Shown here in pieces: positions 27,543 through 34,944 of a stretch of 44,771 bases of DNA. The DNA lies in the NCBI RefSeq assembly GCF_004349235.1, contig NZ_SMKY01000041.1, forward strand, positions 1 through 44,771, read 5' to 3'. The translations under genes were made by a program, and so were the position numbers. The notes beneath the pieces were generated by a model. That model was not told where the DNA came from. It saw only the letters and a list, made by a program, of their open reading frames with translations, and made no database searches. Each line of letters begins with the position of its first letter. The first letter of the stretch is position 1. This stretch comes from Actinomadura darangshiensis. GTDB lineage: Bacteria; Actinomycetota; Actinomycetes; Streptosporangiales; Streptosporangiaceae.

Positions 27543-29702
27543 CTAGCCGCGGTATCCGGTCGGGACGAAGTCCTCCCGGGTGTCGCCCGGCCGGACCTCC
27601 TTCTTCGGCTCGTCGCCGTGGCCCGGCCACCAGGCCTTGTGGCCCAGCATCGCGGTGAGGCCCGGCACCAGGAACGTCGACATGACGAAGGCCGACAGTG
27701 CGATGCCGATCGCGACGGAGAAGCCCATCTGCTTGAGCATGGACACCGGCGCGAGCATCATCACCGAGAAGGTGCCGGCCAGGATGAGGCCCGCCGCGGC
27801 GACCGTCGGGCCGCCGTGCTGGACGGCCAGGGCCGCGGCCCGGCGCGGGTCGTGCCCCTCCTTGGCCTCCTCGCGCAGCCGCGCGGTCATCAGGATGTTG
27901 TAGTCGGTCCCGATGGCCAGCACGAACAGGTAGAGGATGATCGGCAACTGGAAGGTGACGCCCGCTTCGCCCATCCCGCCCTGGAAGACGTACACCGCGG
28001 AGCCGAGCGTCGCGGCGAATCCCAGCAGGACCGACACCACCAGGTAGAGCGGTGCGACCACCGACCGCAGCAGCAGCGCCAGGATGATCGCGATCAGCAC
28101 CGCCGCCACCGGCAGGATCACCGACAGGTCGCGGTTGTTGACCGCGTTGATGTCGGAGAAGATCGCCGTCGGGCCGCCGACGTAGGCGCGGGTGCCGTCC
28201 GGTGCCGCCTTGTGCACGGCGGGCCCCAGGTCGTCCTTGACCAGGCTGATCGCGTCGTTGGACATGGGGTTGGTCTTCAGTACCAGGTCGACCCGGGCCA
28301 CGGACTTGTCCTGGCCGGGGATGGCCTTCTGCACCTGGCCGACGCCGGGCGCGGTCTTGGCGGCCTGGCTGAACTCGGCGAGTTGCCGCGGCGAGACCGG
28401 CTGGCCGTTCTCGCTCTTGATGAACACCTGGACCGGGGTGGTCAGGCCGGGCGGGAAGCCCTTCTCCATGTCCTTGGTCGCCTGGGCGGACTCGGTGTCC
28501 TGCGGGAAGCCGGCGGCGAAGTCGTAGTCGGCCTTGAACCCGAGGGCGCCGAGCGCCAGCACGACCAGCACGAGGCCGGACGCGGCGGCGGCGAGCGCCG
28601 GGCGCTTGCCGACGCCCCGGCCGATGGCCGCGGAGACCGTCCCCTTCGGCTCCTTCTTCCACGCCTTGGACGGCCAGAACACGGCGGTGCCGAGCAGCGA
28701 CACGAGCGCCGGCATCAGCGTCAGCGAGGTGATGCCCATGACGATGACGGCGATGGCGAGGGACGGGCCCCAGGCGCTGAACACGCCGAACGTCGCGAGC
28801 AGCAGCACCAGGAACGTGACGGCGATGGCGGCGGCGGCCGAGGAGATGACCTCGCCGACCCGCTCCACCGCGGTGATCATCGCGGTCTTCTTGTCGTCGC
28901 CGGCCCGCAACCGCTCCCGGAACCGGAACATCAGGAACAGGTAGTAGTCCGCGCCGATGCCGAAGAGCACGATCAGGATGATCGTACTGAGACTGTCGTC
29001 ACCGGAGAAGCCGAAGATCTTCGAGGCGGTGCCGATCAATCCCATCGAGACCTGCAGGGTCACCATGATCACGATGATCGGCAGCACCGCCGCCAGCGGG
29101 GCCCGGAAGATCAGCAGGATCAGGCCGATGATCAGCACGAAGGTGGCGATGCCGACGATCTCGAAGGACTTGTTGAACGAGTCCTCGTTGTCGACGAAGT
29201 TCGCGACGTCACCGCCGACCTTGGCCTCCAGGCCGCTGCCCTTCAGCAGCGTGGGCAAGTCCTTGCGGATCTGCTTGACCGCGTCGCCCTGCTTCTCGCT
29301 GTCGTCCATGCTGGTGCCCTTCATGGGCACCGTGACCACTTGGACGGCCTTGTTGGGCGCCACGGCCTGCGGACCGGTGGCGACGGCCAGCACCGTCGGC
29401 GGCTTGTGGGCGTTGAGGGACTTGGCGGCCTCGTTCACCTTCGCGGTGTCCTGGGCCGTCAGCGGCTTCCCGTCGGACCGTTTCACGACGATCAGCGAGG
29501 AGGTGTCCTCCTGCTGCGGGAAAGCCTTCTCGGCGATCTGCATCGCCTGCACCGACTCGTACTTGGAGGGCAGGAAGTCGCCCTGGTCGGACTCGGTGGT
29601 GAGCTTGGGGGAGAAGGCGATGATGAGCACCGCGGCGACGAGCCACGCCACGATGGTCCACCACGGGTGTCTCACGACGAAGCGCGCGAGCCGAGCGAAC
29701 AT
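27543..29702 (-). CDS. MMPL family transporter
   Basis: A 719-residue RND-type exporter of the MMPL family, which moves lipids or other hydrophobic compounds across the membrane using the proton gradient. The layout is the usual tandem one: one helix (HPWWTIVAWLVAAVLIIAFS), a ~130-residue outer loop, five helices, then the same again. The proton-relay regions GIGADYYLFLMFRFRERL and IGTDYNILMTARLREE are both present. Compared with mycobacterial MmpL3/MmpL7-type proteins it is short and lacks long C-terminal extensions. The ATG at 29702 follows GAGGAAGT. It sits between cbs and the metB-like gene, on the opposite strand. Cargo unknown. Confidence 0.93.
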   Translation of the reverse strand: MFARLARFVVRHPWWTIVAWLVAAVLIIAFSPKLTTESDQGDFLPSKYESVQAMQIAEKAFPQQEDTSSLIVVKRSDGKPLTAQDTAKVNEAAKSLNAHKPPTVLAVATGPQAVAPNKAVQVVTVPMKGTSMDDSEKQGDAVKQIRKDLPTLLKGSGLEAKVGGDVANFVDNEDSFNKSFEIVGIATFVLIIGLILLIFRAPLAAVLPIIVIMVTLQVSMGLIGTASKIFGFSGDDSLSTIILIVLFGIGADYYLFLMFRFRERLRAGDDKKTAMITAVERVGEVISSAAAAIAVTFLVLLLATFGVFSAWGPSLAIAVIVMGITSLTLMPALVSLLGTAVFWPSKAWKKEPKGTVSAAIGRGVGKRPALAAAASGLVLVVLALGALGFKADYDFAAGFPQDTESAQATKDMEKGFPPGLTTPVQVFIKSENGQPVSPRQLAEFSQAAKTAPGVGQVQKAIPGQDKSVARVDLVLKTNPMSNDAISLVKDDLGPAVHKAAPDGTRAYVGGPTAIFSDINAVNNRDLSVILPVAAVLIAIILALLLRSVVAPLYLVVSVLLGFAATLGSAVYVFQGGMGEAGVTFQLPIILYLFVLAIGTDYNILMTARLREEAKEGHDPRRAAALAVQHGGPTVAAAGLILAGTFSVMMLAPVSMLKQMGFSVAIGIALSAFVMSTFLVPGLTAMLGHKAWWPGHGDEPKKEVRPGDTREDFVPTGYRG

Positions 29703-29731
29703 GGGACTTCCTCAGATCAATGTCGTAGGGA

Positions 29732-29747
29732 TACCTGTAAAACGGTA
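29732..29747 (-). promoter_or_regulatory. Possible repressor site upstream of the MMPL gene
   Basis: TACC, 8 nt, GGTA: a short dyad in an A/T-richer stretch 30 nt before the MMPL start. TetR-type repressors often bind such sites near MMPL genes, but no regulator gene is adjacent. Weak evidence. Confidence 0.3.
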
Positions 29748-29814
29748 GAGAACGTCCGGCCCTTTGGGGTCACCCGCAGCGCTGAATTGGGGGGTGATAC
29801 CTCCGGGGGAGACT

Positions 29815-29832
29815 CTCCTCCTCTAGGAGGGG
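29815..29832 (+). promoter_or_regulatory. Hairpin covering the Shine-Dalgarno of the metB-like gene
   Basis: CCTCC (29817-29821) can pair with GGAGG (29826-29830) across loop TCTA, with two further pairs outside. GGAGG is the only Shine-Dalgarno candidate, 8 nt before GTG 29839, so the hairpin would hide it. Confidence 0.4.
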
Positions 29833-29838
29833 CGGCGA

Positions 29839-31005
29839 GTGGATAGCCTCGTACCCATGGACAACGAGGTTCAGCAGGGGTTCGAGACCCTGGCCATCCA
29901 CGCCGGGCAGGAGGCCGACCCCGCCACCGGTGCGGTCGTTCCGCCGATCTACCAGGTCTCGACCTATAAGCAGGACGGCATCGGGGGGCTGCGCGGCGGC
30001 TACGAGTACTCCCGGTCGGCCAACCCGACCCGTACCGCGCTGGAAGTATGCCTGGCCGAGACCGAGGGCGGCGCACGCGGCCTCGCGTTCGCGTCGGGAC
30101 TGGCGGCCGAGGACGCGCTGCTGCGGGCCGTCTGCCGGCCCGGCGACCACGTCGTCATCCCGAACGACGCCTACGGCGGCACGTACCGGCTGTTCGCGAA
30201 GGTCGCCGAGCCGTGGGGCGTTGCGTTCGATCCGGTGCCGCTCGGGGACATCGGCGCGGTGCGGGCCGCGGTCCGCCCCGACACGAAGATCATCTGGGTG
30301 GAGACGCCGACGAACCCGCTGCTCGGCATCGCCGACATCGCCGCGCTCGCCGCCGTCGCCCGGGACGCGGGCGCCCTCCTGGTCGTCGACAACACCTTCG
30401 CCTCGCCCTACCTGCAGCGCCCCCTGGACCTCGGCGCGGACGTCGTCGTCCACTCGACGACCAAGTACATGGGCGGGCACTCCGACGTGGTCGGCGGCGC
30501 GCTGATCGCCGCGGACGCGGGCCTGGGGGAGCGGCTGGCGTTCCACCAGAACGCGATGGGCGCCGTCGCGGGCCCGTTCGACGCGTGGCTCACCCTGCGC
30601 GGGATCAAGACGCTCGGCGTGCGGATGGACCGGCACTGCGCCAACGCCGAGCGGGTCGTGGAGATGCTGACCCGGCACCCGGCCGTCCGGCAGGTCCTCT
30701 ATCCGGGGCTCCCCGAGCACCCCGGGCACGATGTCGCCGCCAAGCAGATGAAGGGGTTCGGCGGCATGGTGTCGTTCCGGATGGAGTCCGAGGAGGCCGC
30801 CGTCGGCGTCTGCGAGCGGACGAAGCTGTTCACGCTCGGCGAGTCGCTCGGCGGCGTCGAGTCGCTGATCGAGCACCCGGGCCGGATGACGCACGCCTCG
30901 GCGGCCGGTTCGCCGCTGGAGGTGCCCGCCGACCTGGTGCGGCTCTCGGTCGGCATCGAGGACGCCGCCGACCTGCTCCGCGATCTCGACCAGGCGCTTT
31001 CCTGA
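29839..31005 (+). CDS. metB: Cystathionine gamma-synthase / gamma-lyase family enzyme
   Basis: A 388-residue PLP enzyme of the Cys/Met metabolism family. It either makes cystathionine from an O-acylhomoserine and cysteine, or cleaves cystathionine; the sequence does not decide which, and the symbol follows the usual actinobacterial name. Features are GFETLAIHAGQEADPATGAV, YEYSRSANPTRTALE, FASGLAAEDALL, VVDNTFASPYLQRPL, the PLP Lys209 in HSTTKYMGGHSDV, and GGVESLIEHPGRMTHAS. GTG 29839 has a Shine-Dalgarno; ATG 29857 is an alternative, with TAGCCT 7 nt before it. With cbs it forms the transsulfuration pair, here split by the MMPL gene. Confidence 0.93.
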   Translation: MDSLVPMDNEVQQGFETLAIHAGQEADPATGAVVPPIYQVSTYKQDGIGGLRGGYEYSRSANPTRTALEVCLAETEGGARGLAFASGLAAEDALLRAVCRPGDHVVIPNDAYGGTYRLFAKVAEPWGVAFDPVPLGDIGAVRAAVRPDTKIIWVETPTNPLLGIADIAALAAVARDAGALLVVDNTFASPYLQRPLDLGADVVVHSTTKYMGGHSDVVGGALIAADAGLGERLAFHQNAMGAVAGPFDAWLTLRGIKTLGVRMDRHCANAERVVEMLTRHPAVRQVLYPGLPEHPGHDVAAKQMKGFGGMVSFRMESEEAAVGVCERTKLFTLGESLGGVESLIEHPGRMTHASAAGSPLEVPADLVRLSVGIEDAADLLRDLDQALS

Positions 31006-31085
31006 GAATCAGCTGACCATTCCCCACCCGAGTTGATCAAAACATCTATACTCGGCGCGCCAGGTTCGTAAAGAAGGGGCCAGGG

Positions 31086-32177
31086 GTGCGCAAAGTACTC
31101 GTGTGTGGGGCGGCGTTCGCCGCGACGTGTGTGTCCGCCGTGGCGGTTCCCGTAGGGGCCCAGGCCAACACGCCGACGCCGACGCCGCCCGCGTCCGTTC
31201 CGTCGGCGCCGGCCGGGGAGACCGGCCCGCCCGGCGGACCGGAGACCGGGACCCCCGGTACCGGGTCGCCGTCGGCGTCGTCCACGACGGCGCCCGAGAA
31301 CGGCCCGGCCGCCGCCGACGGCGAGCCCGACGGCACCGTCACGGCCCACGCCGTCATGGTCACACCGCGGCTGCCGCGGTTCCGCACCTACGCCTACGGC
31401 AAGGCGTCCGCGCAGAAGATCGACGCCTACTGGCGCAAGGCGGGGCCGCGGGCCACGCCGCGCCCCGCGGTGCTGCTCCTGCACGGCGGCTACTGGCTCG
31501 GCGGCGACAAGGCCGGCGGCTGGAAGTACTTCGCGCGGCGGCTCACCGAGGAGGGCTTCGTCGTCCTGTCGGCGAACTACCGGCTCGCGCCGCGCGCGCA
31601 GTGGCCCGCCCAGCGCGACGACGCGCTGTCCGCCCTCGACTTCATCAAGAAGAACGCCCGGCTGTGGAACGTCGACCCGGACCGCGTCGCGGTGCTCGGC
31701 TCGTCGGCCGGCGGGCACCTCGCGACCCAGCTCGGCGCGCTCGGGACGGGCACCCGGCAGGTCCGCGGCGTGATCGCCCTGTCGCCGCCGAACAACCCGT
31801 TCCTGGCCTTCAAGGACGGTGCGGTGCCGGGCGCCGGCCCCCGGGAGCAGAGGCTGCGGCAGGCCGTGGTCGACCTCGTCCACTGCAGGCCCGGCACCGC
31901 CGCGGCCGCCGCCTGCTGGACGGTGCTGGACGACGCCAGCACCGTCACGCACGTCTCCGCCGGCGACGCGCCGATGCTGCTGATGCACGCCACCGGCGAC
32001 TTCGTACCGGTCGCCCAGAGCACCGGGCTGGCGAGCGCGCTGCGCGGTGCGGGCGTCCAGGCGACGGTGAAGACCGTCAAGGGCGACTTCCACGCCGCGG
32101 AGATGCTGGAGGACGAGAACACCTACCCGACGATCGTGGCCTGGCTGAAGAAGCACCTGAAGCAGGCCCCGAAGTAG
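31086..32177 (+). CDS. Secreted alpha/beta hydrolase
   Basis: A 363-residue exported esterase-like protein. A signal peptide (ending near PVGAQA) is followed by a ~70-residue Pro/Thr/Gly/Ser-rich linker, then an alpha/beta hydrolase domain with the oxyanion motif LLHGGYWLGGDKAG, the nucleophile elbow LGSSAGGHLA, and Asp and His candidates in HATGDFVPVA and GDFHAAEML. This is the HGG-type branch of carboxylesterases. The GTG start lies shortly after GAAGGGGCCAGGG. The stop codon region carries a 15-bp tandem duplication. Substrate unknown. Confidence 0.87.
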   Translation: MRKVLVCGAAFAATCVSAVAVPVGAQANTPTPTPPASVPSAPAGETGPPGGPETGTPGTGSPSASSTTAPENGPAAADGEPDGTVTAHAVMVTPRLPRFRTYAYGKASAQKIDAYWRKAGPRATPRPAVLLLHGGYWLGGDKAGGWKYFARRLTEEGFVVLSANYRLAPRAQWPAQRDDALSALDFIKKNARLWNVDPDRVAVLGSSAGGHLATQLGALGTGTRQVRGVIALSPPNNPFLAFKDGAVPGAGPREQRLRQAVVDLVHCRPGTAAAAACWTVLDDASTVTHVSAGDAPMLLMHATGDFVPVAQSTGLASALRGAGVQATVKTVKGDFHAAEMLEDENTYPTIVAWLKKHLKQAPK

Positions 32178-32192
32178 CAGGCCCCGAAGTAG
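32163..32192 (+). repeat. 15-bp tandem duplication over the stop codon
   Basis: The 15-base unit GCAGGCCCCGAAGTA is present twice in a row at the end of the hydrolase gene. The first copy includes the TAG stop used, and the second would encode the same QAPK-stop ending. Confidence 0.7.
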
Positions 32193-32209
32193 CGGTGCGC
32201 CGGCAGCGG

Positions 32210-32770
32210 TCAGCCGTTCCAGACCATCAGCACGAGGATCACCAGCCAGAGCAGCGCGACGACGCCGGACATGGCGGCCAGCCGGCCGCGCTCGACCTCG
32301 GCGACCTCACCGTCCGCGGCGGTGGGCTCGGCGGTCGTGACGGGCTCCGCACCGGCTTCGTCCTTCTCGTCCCCGTCCCCGTCCCCGTCCTTGTCCTTGT
32401 CCTTGTCCTTCGCCGCCGGGGCCGGGACGACCTCGCGCCGTTCCGCCGCCGCGACCTCCAGCAGGTGCGCGGCCTTCCGCTGGTCGCGCTCGACGATCAG
32501 CAGCAGCACCAGCGCGACGACGAACAGCGTCATCGACACCGTCAGCCACACCTGGTCGAACTCGCCCTGGGCGAGGCCGAGCCCGAACAGGAAGATGCCG
32601 AGCGTGGCGACGCCGTAGATCTGGGTCGTGCGGTGCAGGTACCGCACCACGACCACGTTGCGCTTGCGGATGTAGCGGGGCGTGGACATGGTCGCGGCCG
32701 TCAGCGGCCCCAGCGTGAAGATCGCGAACCCGATGTGCAGGAAGAGCAGGATGCGGTCGGAAGTCGACAT
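32210..32770 (-). CDS. DUF2269-type membrane protein with KD/GD repeat
   Basis: A 186-residue integral membrane protein with about four hydrophobic helices (ILLFLHIGFAIFTLGPLT, GVATLGIFLFGLGL, VSMTLFVVALVLLLIV, MSGVVALLWLVILVLMV). It looks like the DUF2269 family; function unknown. Between helices three and four is a ~60-residue charged cytoplasmic stretch containing KDKDKDKDGDGDGDE, encoded by a hexanucleotide repeat. TAGGGT lies 6 nt before the ATG and no Shine-Dalgarno is visible, so the mRNA may be leaderless. Confidence 0.75.
   Translation of the reverse strand: MSTSDRILLFLHIGFAIFTLGPLTAATMSTPRYIRKRNVVVVRYLHRTTQIYGVATLGIFLFGLGLAQGEFDQVWLTVSMTLFVVALVLLLIVERDQRKAAHLLEVAAAERREVVPAPAAKDKDKDKDGDGDGDEKDEAGAEPVTTAEPTAADGEVAEVERGRLAAMSGVVALLWLVILVLMVWNG
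32376..32411 (-). repeat. Hexanucleotide coding repeat (GTCCCC/GTCCTT)
   Basis: On the plus strand about three GTCCCC units are followed by about three GTCCTT units. They encode alternating Gly-Asp and Lys-Asp pairs in the DUF2269 protein. Such repeats are prone to length change by slippage in steps of two codons. Confidence 0.7.
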
Positions 32771-32776
32771 GAGCCG

Positions 32777-32782
32777 ACCCTA
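32777..32782 (-). promoter_or_regulatory. -10-like TAGGGT before the DUF2269 gene
   Basis: On the minus strand TAGGGT ends 6 nt before the ATG at 32770. This is the spacing expected for a leaderless transcript. Inference. Confidence 0.4.
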
Positions 32783-32791
32783 GCCCGTACT

Positions 32792-32826
32792 TCCGGGGGG
32801 TGCGGAGGGTCGTCCCCCCACGATGA
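32792..32826 (+). repeat. Palindromic repeat copy 4, imperfect
   Basis: TTCCGGGGGGTGC is followed by GGAGGG, loop TCGT, CCCCCC (32804-32819). The stem has one A-C mismatch. The order of G-run, spacer, stem and TCGT loop matches the copies at 1008 and 37697. It sits between the divergent DUF2269 promoter and the 3' end of the VWA gene. Confidence 0.55.
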
Positions 32827-32843
32827 CCGGCTTTTCGCGAGGC

Positions 32844-34907
32844 TCAGCGGCGGCCGCGGCGGACTCTCAGGTAGTCGCTCACGACGTACTCGCCCAGCCG
32901 CTCGGCGTCGGGCGCGAAGACCCGGCCGCCGTTGCGCCGCGCGACCTCCTCCACGAACGACACGAGCCGCCGGTCCTCGGCGAGCATGAAGAAGTTCATG
33001 CAGGCGCCGCGCCGCGTCATCTTGTCGACCTCGGCGAGGGTGAGGACGAGCGTGTCGGTGGACGGCGGGTAGTCGAACAGCGAGCGGCCGTCCGGGCGCA
33101 GGTGCGCGGTCGGCTCCCCGTCGGTGACGACGAGGACGATCGGCTCGAAGTCGGGATGCCGGTCCAGGTGCCGTCCGGCGATCATCAGCGCGTGGTGCAG
33201 GTTGGTGCCCTGCACCATGTCCCAGTCGAGGCCCGCCATCTCCGTCGGGTGCAGCACCCGCGCGTAGTTGGAGAACCCGATGATCTGGATCGCGTCCTGC
33301 GGGAACTTGCTGGTGACGAGCGTGTGCAGGGCGAGCGTCGTCTGCTTGGCGACCGCCCACGTCCCGCGCAGCACCATCGAGTAGGACAGGTCGACCAGGA
33401 GGCAGACGGCGGCGCCGGTGCGGCGCTCGGTCTCGTGCACCTCGAAGTCGTCCACGCCCAGCCGCACCCCGCCGGGCTTCCCGCCGTTCGGCCGCGAGCC
33501 GTTGCCGTTGATCTCGATGACGTCGGCGGTGCTCGGCTCCACGACCTTCGCGGTCGCCTGGCGCGGGACGAGCCCGGGGGACGCGTCCATCGCGCTGCGG
33601 CGGATCGCGTTGCTCACCGTCCGGACGACGTCCAGGGGCTGCTCGTCGCCGAACCGCCACTCGCGGCTCGCACCGGTCAGCTCGCCGGCCTGGCCCGCGT
33701 CCCGCTGGTCGTGGTCGCCCTGCCGGCCGGACGTCAGCTGGGAGAAGACCCGGCGCAGCGCCGTCTCGCCGAGCCGCCGCACCGCCTTCGGGGTCAGCTC
33801 CAGCTTGCCGCGGTTGCGCCGCAGGTAGCCCTGCCGCTCCAGCTCCTTCTCGATGCGGCGCAGCGCGTCCAGGTCGTCGACGGCCTGCCGGCCGAGCGCC
33901 CGCCGGACGGCGTCCTCGTCGATGTCGTCGAGCCGCGCGCCCGGGTAGTCCTGCCCGAGGGCGGCCTCCAGCTCGCTGAGGTCGGCCAGCTCCGCGAGCG
34001 CGGTGGTGGCGTCGCCCACGCCGAGCGGGTTCTCGCCGGTCATCTGCTCGGACTGGCCCCAGCCGAGGTCGGGGCGGCGGGAGCGCAGCGCGTCGCCGAG
34101 CCGCGTCATCTCCATGGCGAGGCCGGCGTCCTGCATGGCCTGGTCCATCAGCCCGGCCAGCTCGGCGCGCTGCTCGGGGCTGAGCGAGGCGAGCAGCCGG
34201 TCCATCGCGGCGGCCCGGCGGGCGAGCGCGTCGACGAGCTCGTCGAGGTTCTGCGGATCGTCGGGGAACATGTCCCCGTACTCCTGCATGAACCGGTCGA
34301 AGTCCTCCTGGGTGTGCTCGCCGCGCGCGTCCCGCTCCAGCATCTCGTTGAGCGCGGCCATCATGTCCTTGACCCGCTCCATCGCGGCCGGGTCCTGGCT
34401 CTCCAGGGCCTGCTTCATGCCCTGGAACTGCGCGTCGAGGACCTCGCGGCGCAGCAGGTCCTTCAGCTGCTCGAAGGTGCGGCGGGCCGCGTCGGAGCGC
34501 CATTCGTAGTCCGACAGCCGGCGGATCGCCTGCGAGGTGTCGGGCGGCAGCGTGTCCAGCTCCGCCTCGCGCAGCCGCGCGTCGTCGCTCGGGTCCGGGA
34601 ACAGCTCGGCGCGCTCCTGCCCGATCGCGGTGTCGAGCAGCGCGCGGGCCTGCTCCAGCGTCCCGTCGAGGCGGCCCCGGTCGCGCAGCGCGCGGCGCCG
34701 CTCGCGCACCTGGCGGAGCATGTCGTCGAGCCCGCGCCGGTTCTCCGCGTTCGGCAGGCCGCGCCGCAGCAGCTCGCGGAGCGCGTCGTCGGGGCGGGTG
34801 CCGTCCAGCACCGAGTCGCCCATGGCTTCCAGCGCGTCGCGGACGTCGTAGGGCGGGGCGAGCGGGTCGGGCCCGTCCTCGTAGGCGCCGTAGCGGTACC
34901 GGCTCAT
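32844..34907 (-). CDS. VWA domain protein, partner of a MoxR/chelatase-like ATPase
   Basis: A 687-residue soluble protein. The first ~480 residues are mostly charged helices (DMLRQVRERRRALRDRGR, DEDAVRRALGRQAVDDLDAL). From about 500 there is a von Willebrand A domain with a complete MIDAS: DLSYS with D506, S508 and S510, VQGTNLHHA, and VVTDGEPTAH. Such proteins bind a metal-dependent ligand and work with AAA+ ATPases that remodel or insert metals into target proteins. The ATPase gene is directly upstream, 37 bp away, in the same direction. It resembles the Rv0958-Rv0959 pair of M. tuberculosis (from memory). Target unknown. Confidence 0.88.
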   Translation of the reverse strand: MSRYRYGAYEDGPDPLAPPYDVRDALEAMGDSVLDGTRPDDALRELLRRGLPNAENRRGLDDMLRQVRERRRALRDRGRLDGTLEQARALLDTAIGQERAELFPDPSDDARLREAELDTLPPDTSQAIRRLSDYEWRSDAARRTFEQLKDLLRREVLDAQFQGMKQALESQDPAAMERVKDMMAALNEMLERDARGEHTQEDFDRFMQEYGDMFPDDPQNLDELVDALARRAAAMDRLLASLSPEQRAELAGLMDQAMQDAGLAMEMTRLGDALRSRRPDLGWGQSEQMTGENPLGVGDATTALAELADLSELEAALGQDYPGARLDDIDEDAVRRALGRQAVDDLDALRRIEKELERQGYLRRNRGKLELTPKAVRRLGETALRRVFSQLTSGRQGDHDQRDAGQAGELTGASREWRFGDEQPLDVVRTVSNAIRRSAMDASPGLVPRQATAKVVEPSTADVIEINGNGSRPNGGKPGGVRLGVDDFEVHETERRTGAAVCLLVDLSYSMVLRGTWAVAKQTTLALHTLVTSKFPQDAIQIIGFSNYARVLHPTEMAGLDWDMVQGTNLHHALMIAGRHLDRHPDFEPIVLVVTDGEPTAHLRPDGRSLFDYPPSTDTLVLTLAEVDKMTRRGACMNFFMLAEDRRLVSFVEEVARRNGGRVFAPDAERLGEYVVSDYLRVRRGRR

Positions 34908-34944
34908 CGAACCTCCTTGCGCCCGGAGACCTCGGTTTCCGGCG

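Noticed and set aside
29703..29838. SAM or other methionine riboswitch before the metB-like gene
   Set aside because: The space is short and shared with the divergent MMPL promoter; only a simple Shine-Dalgarno hairpin is seen, with no multi-helix core.
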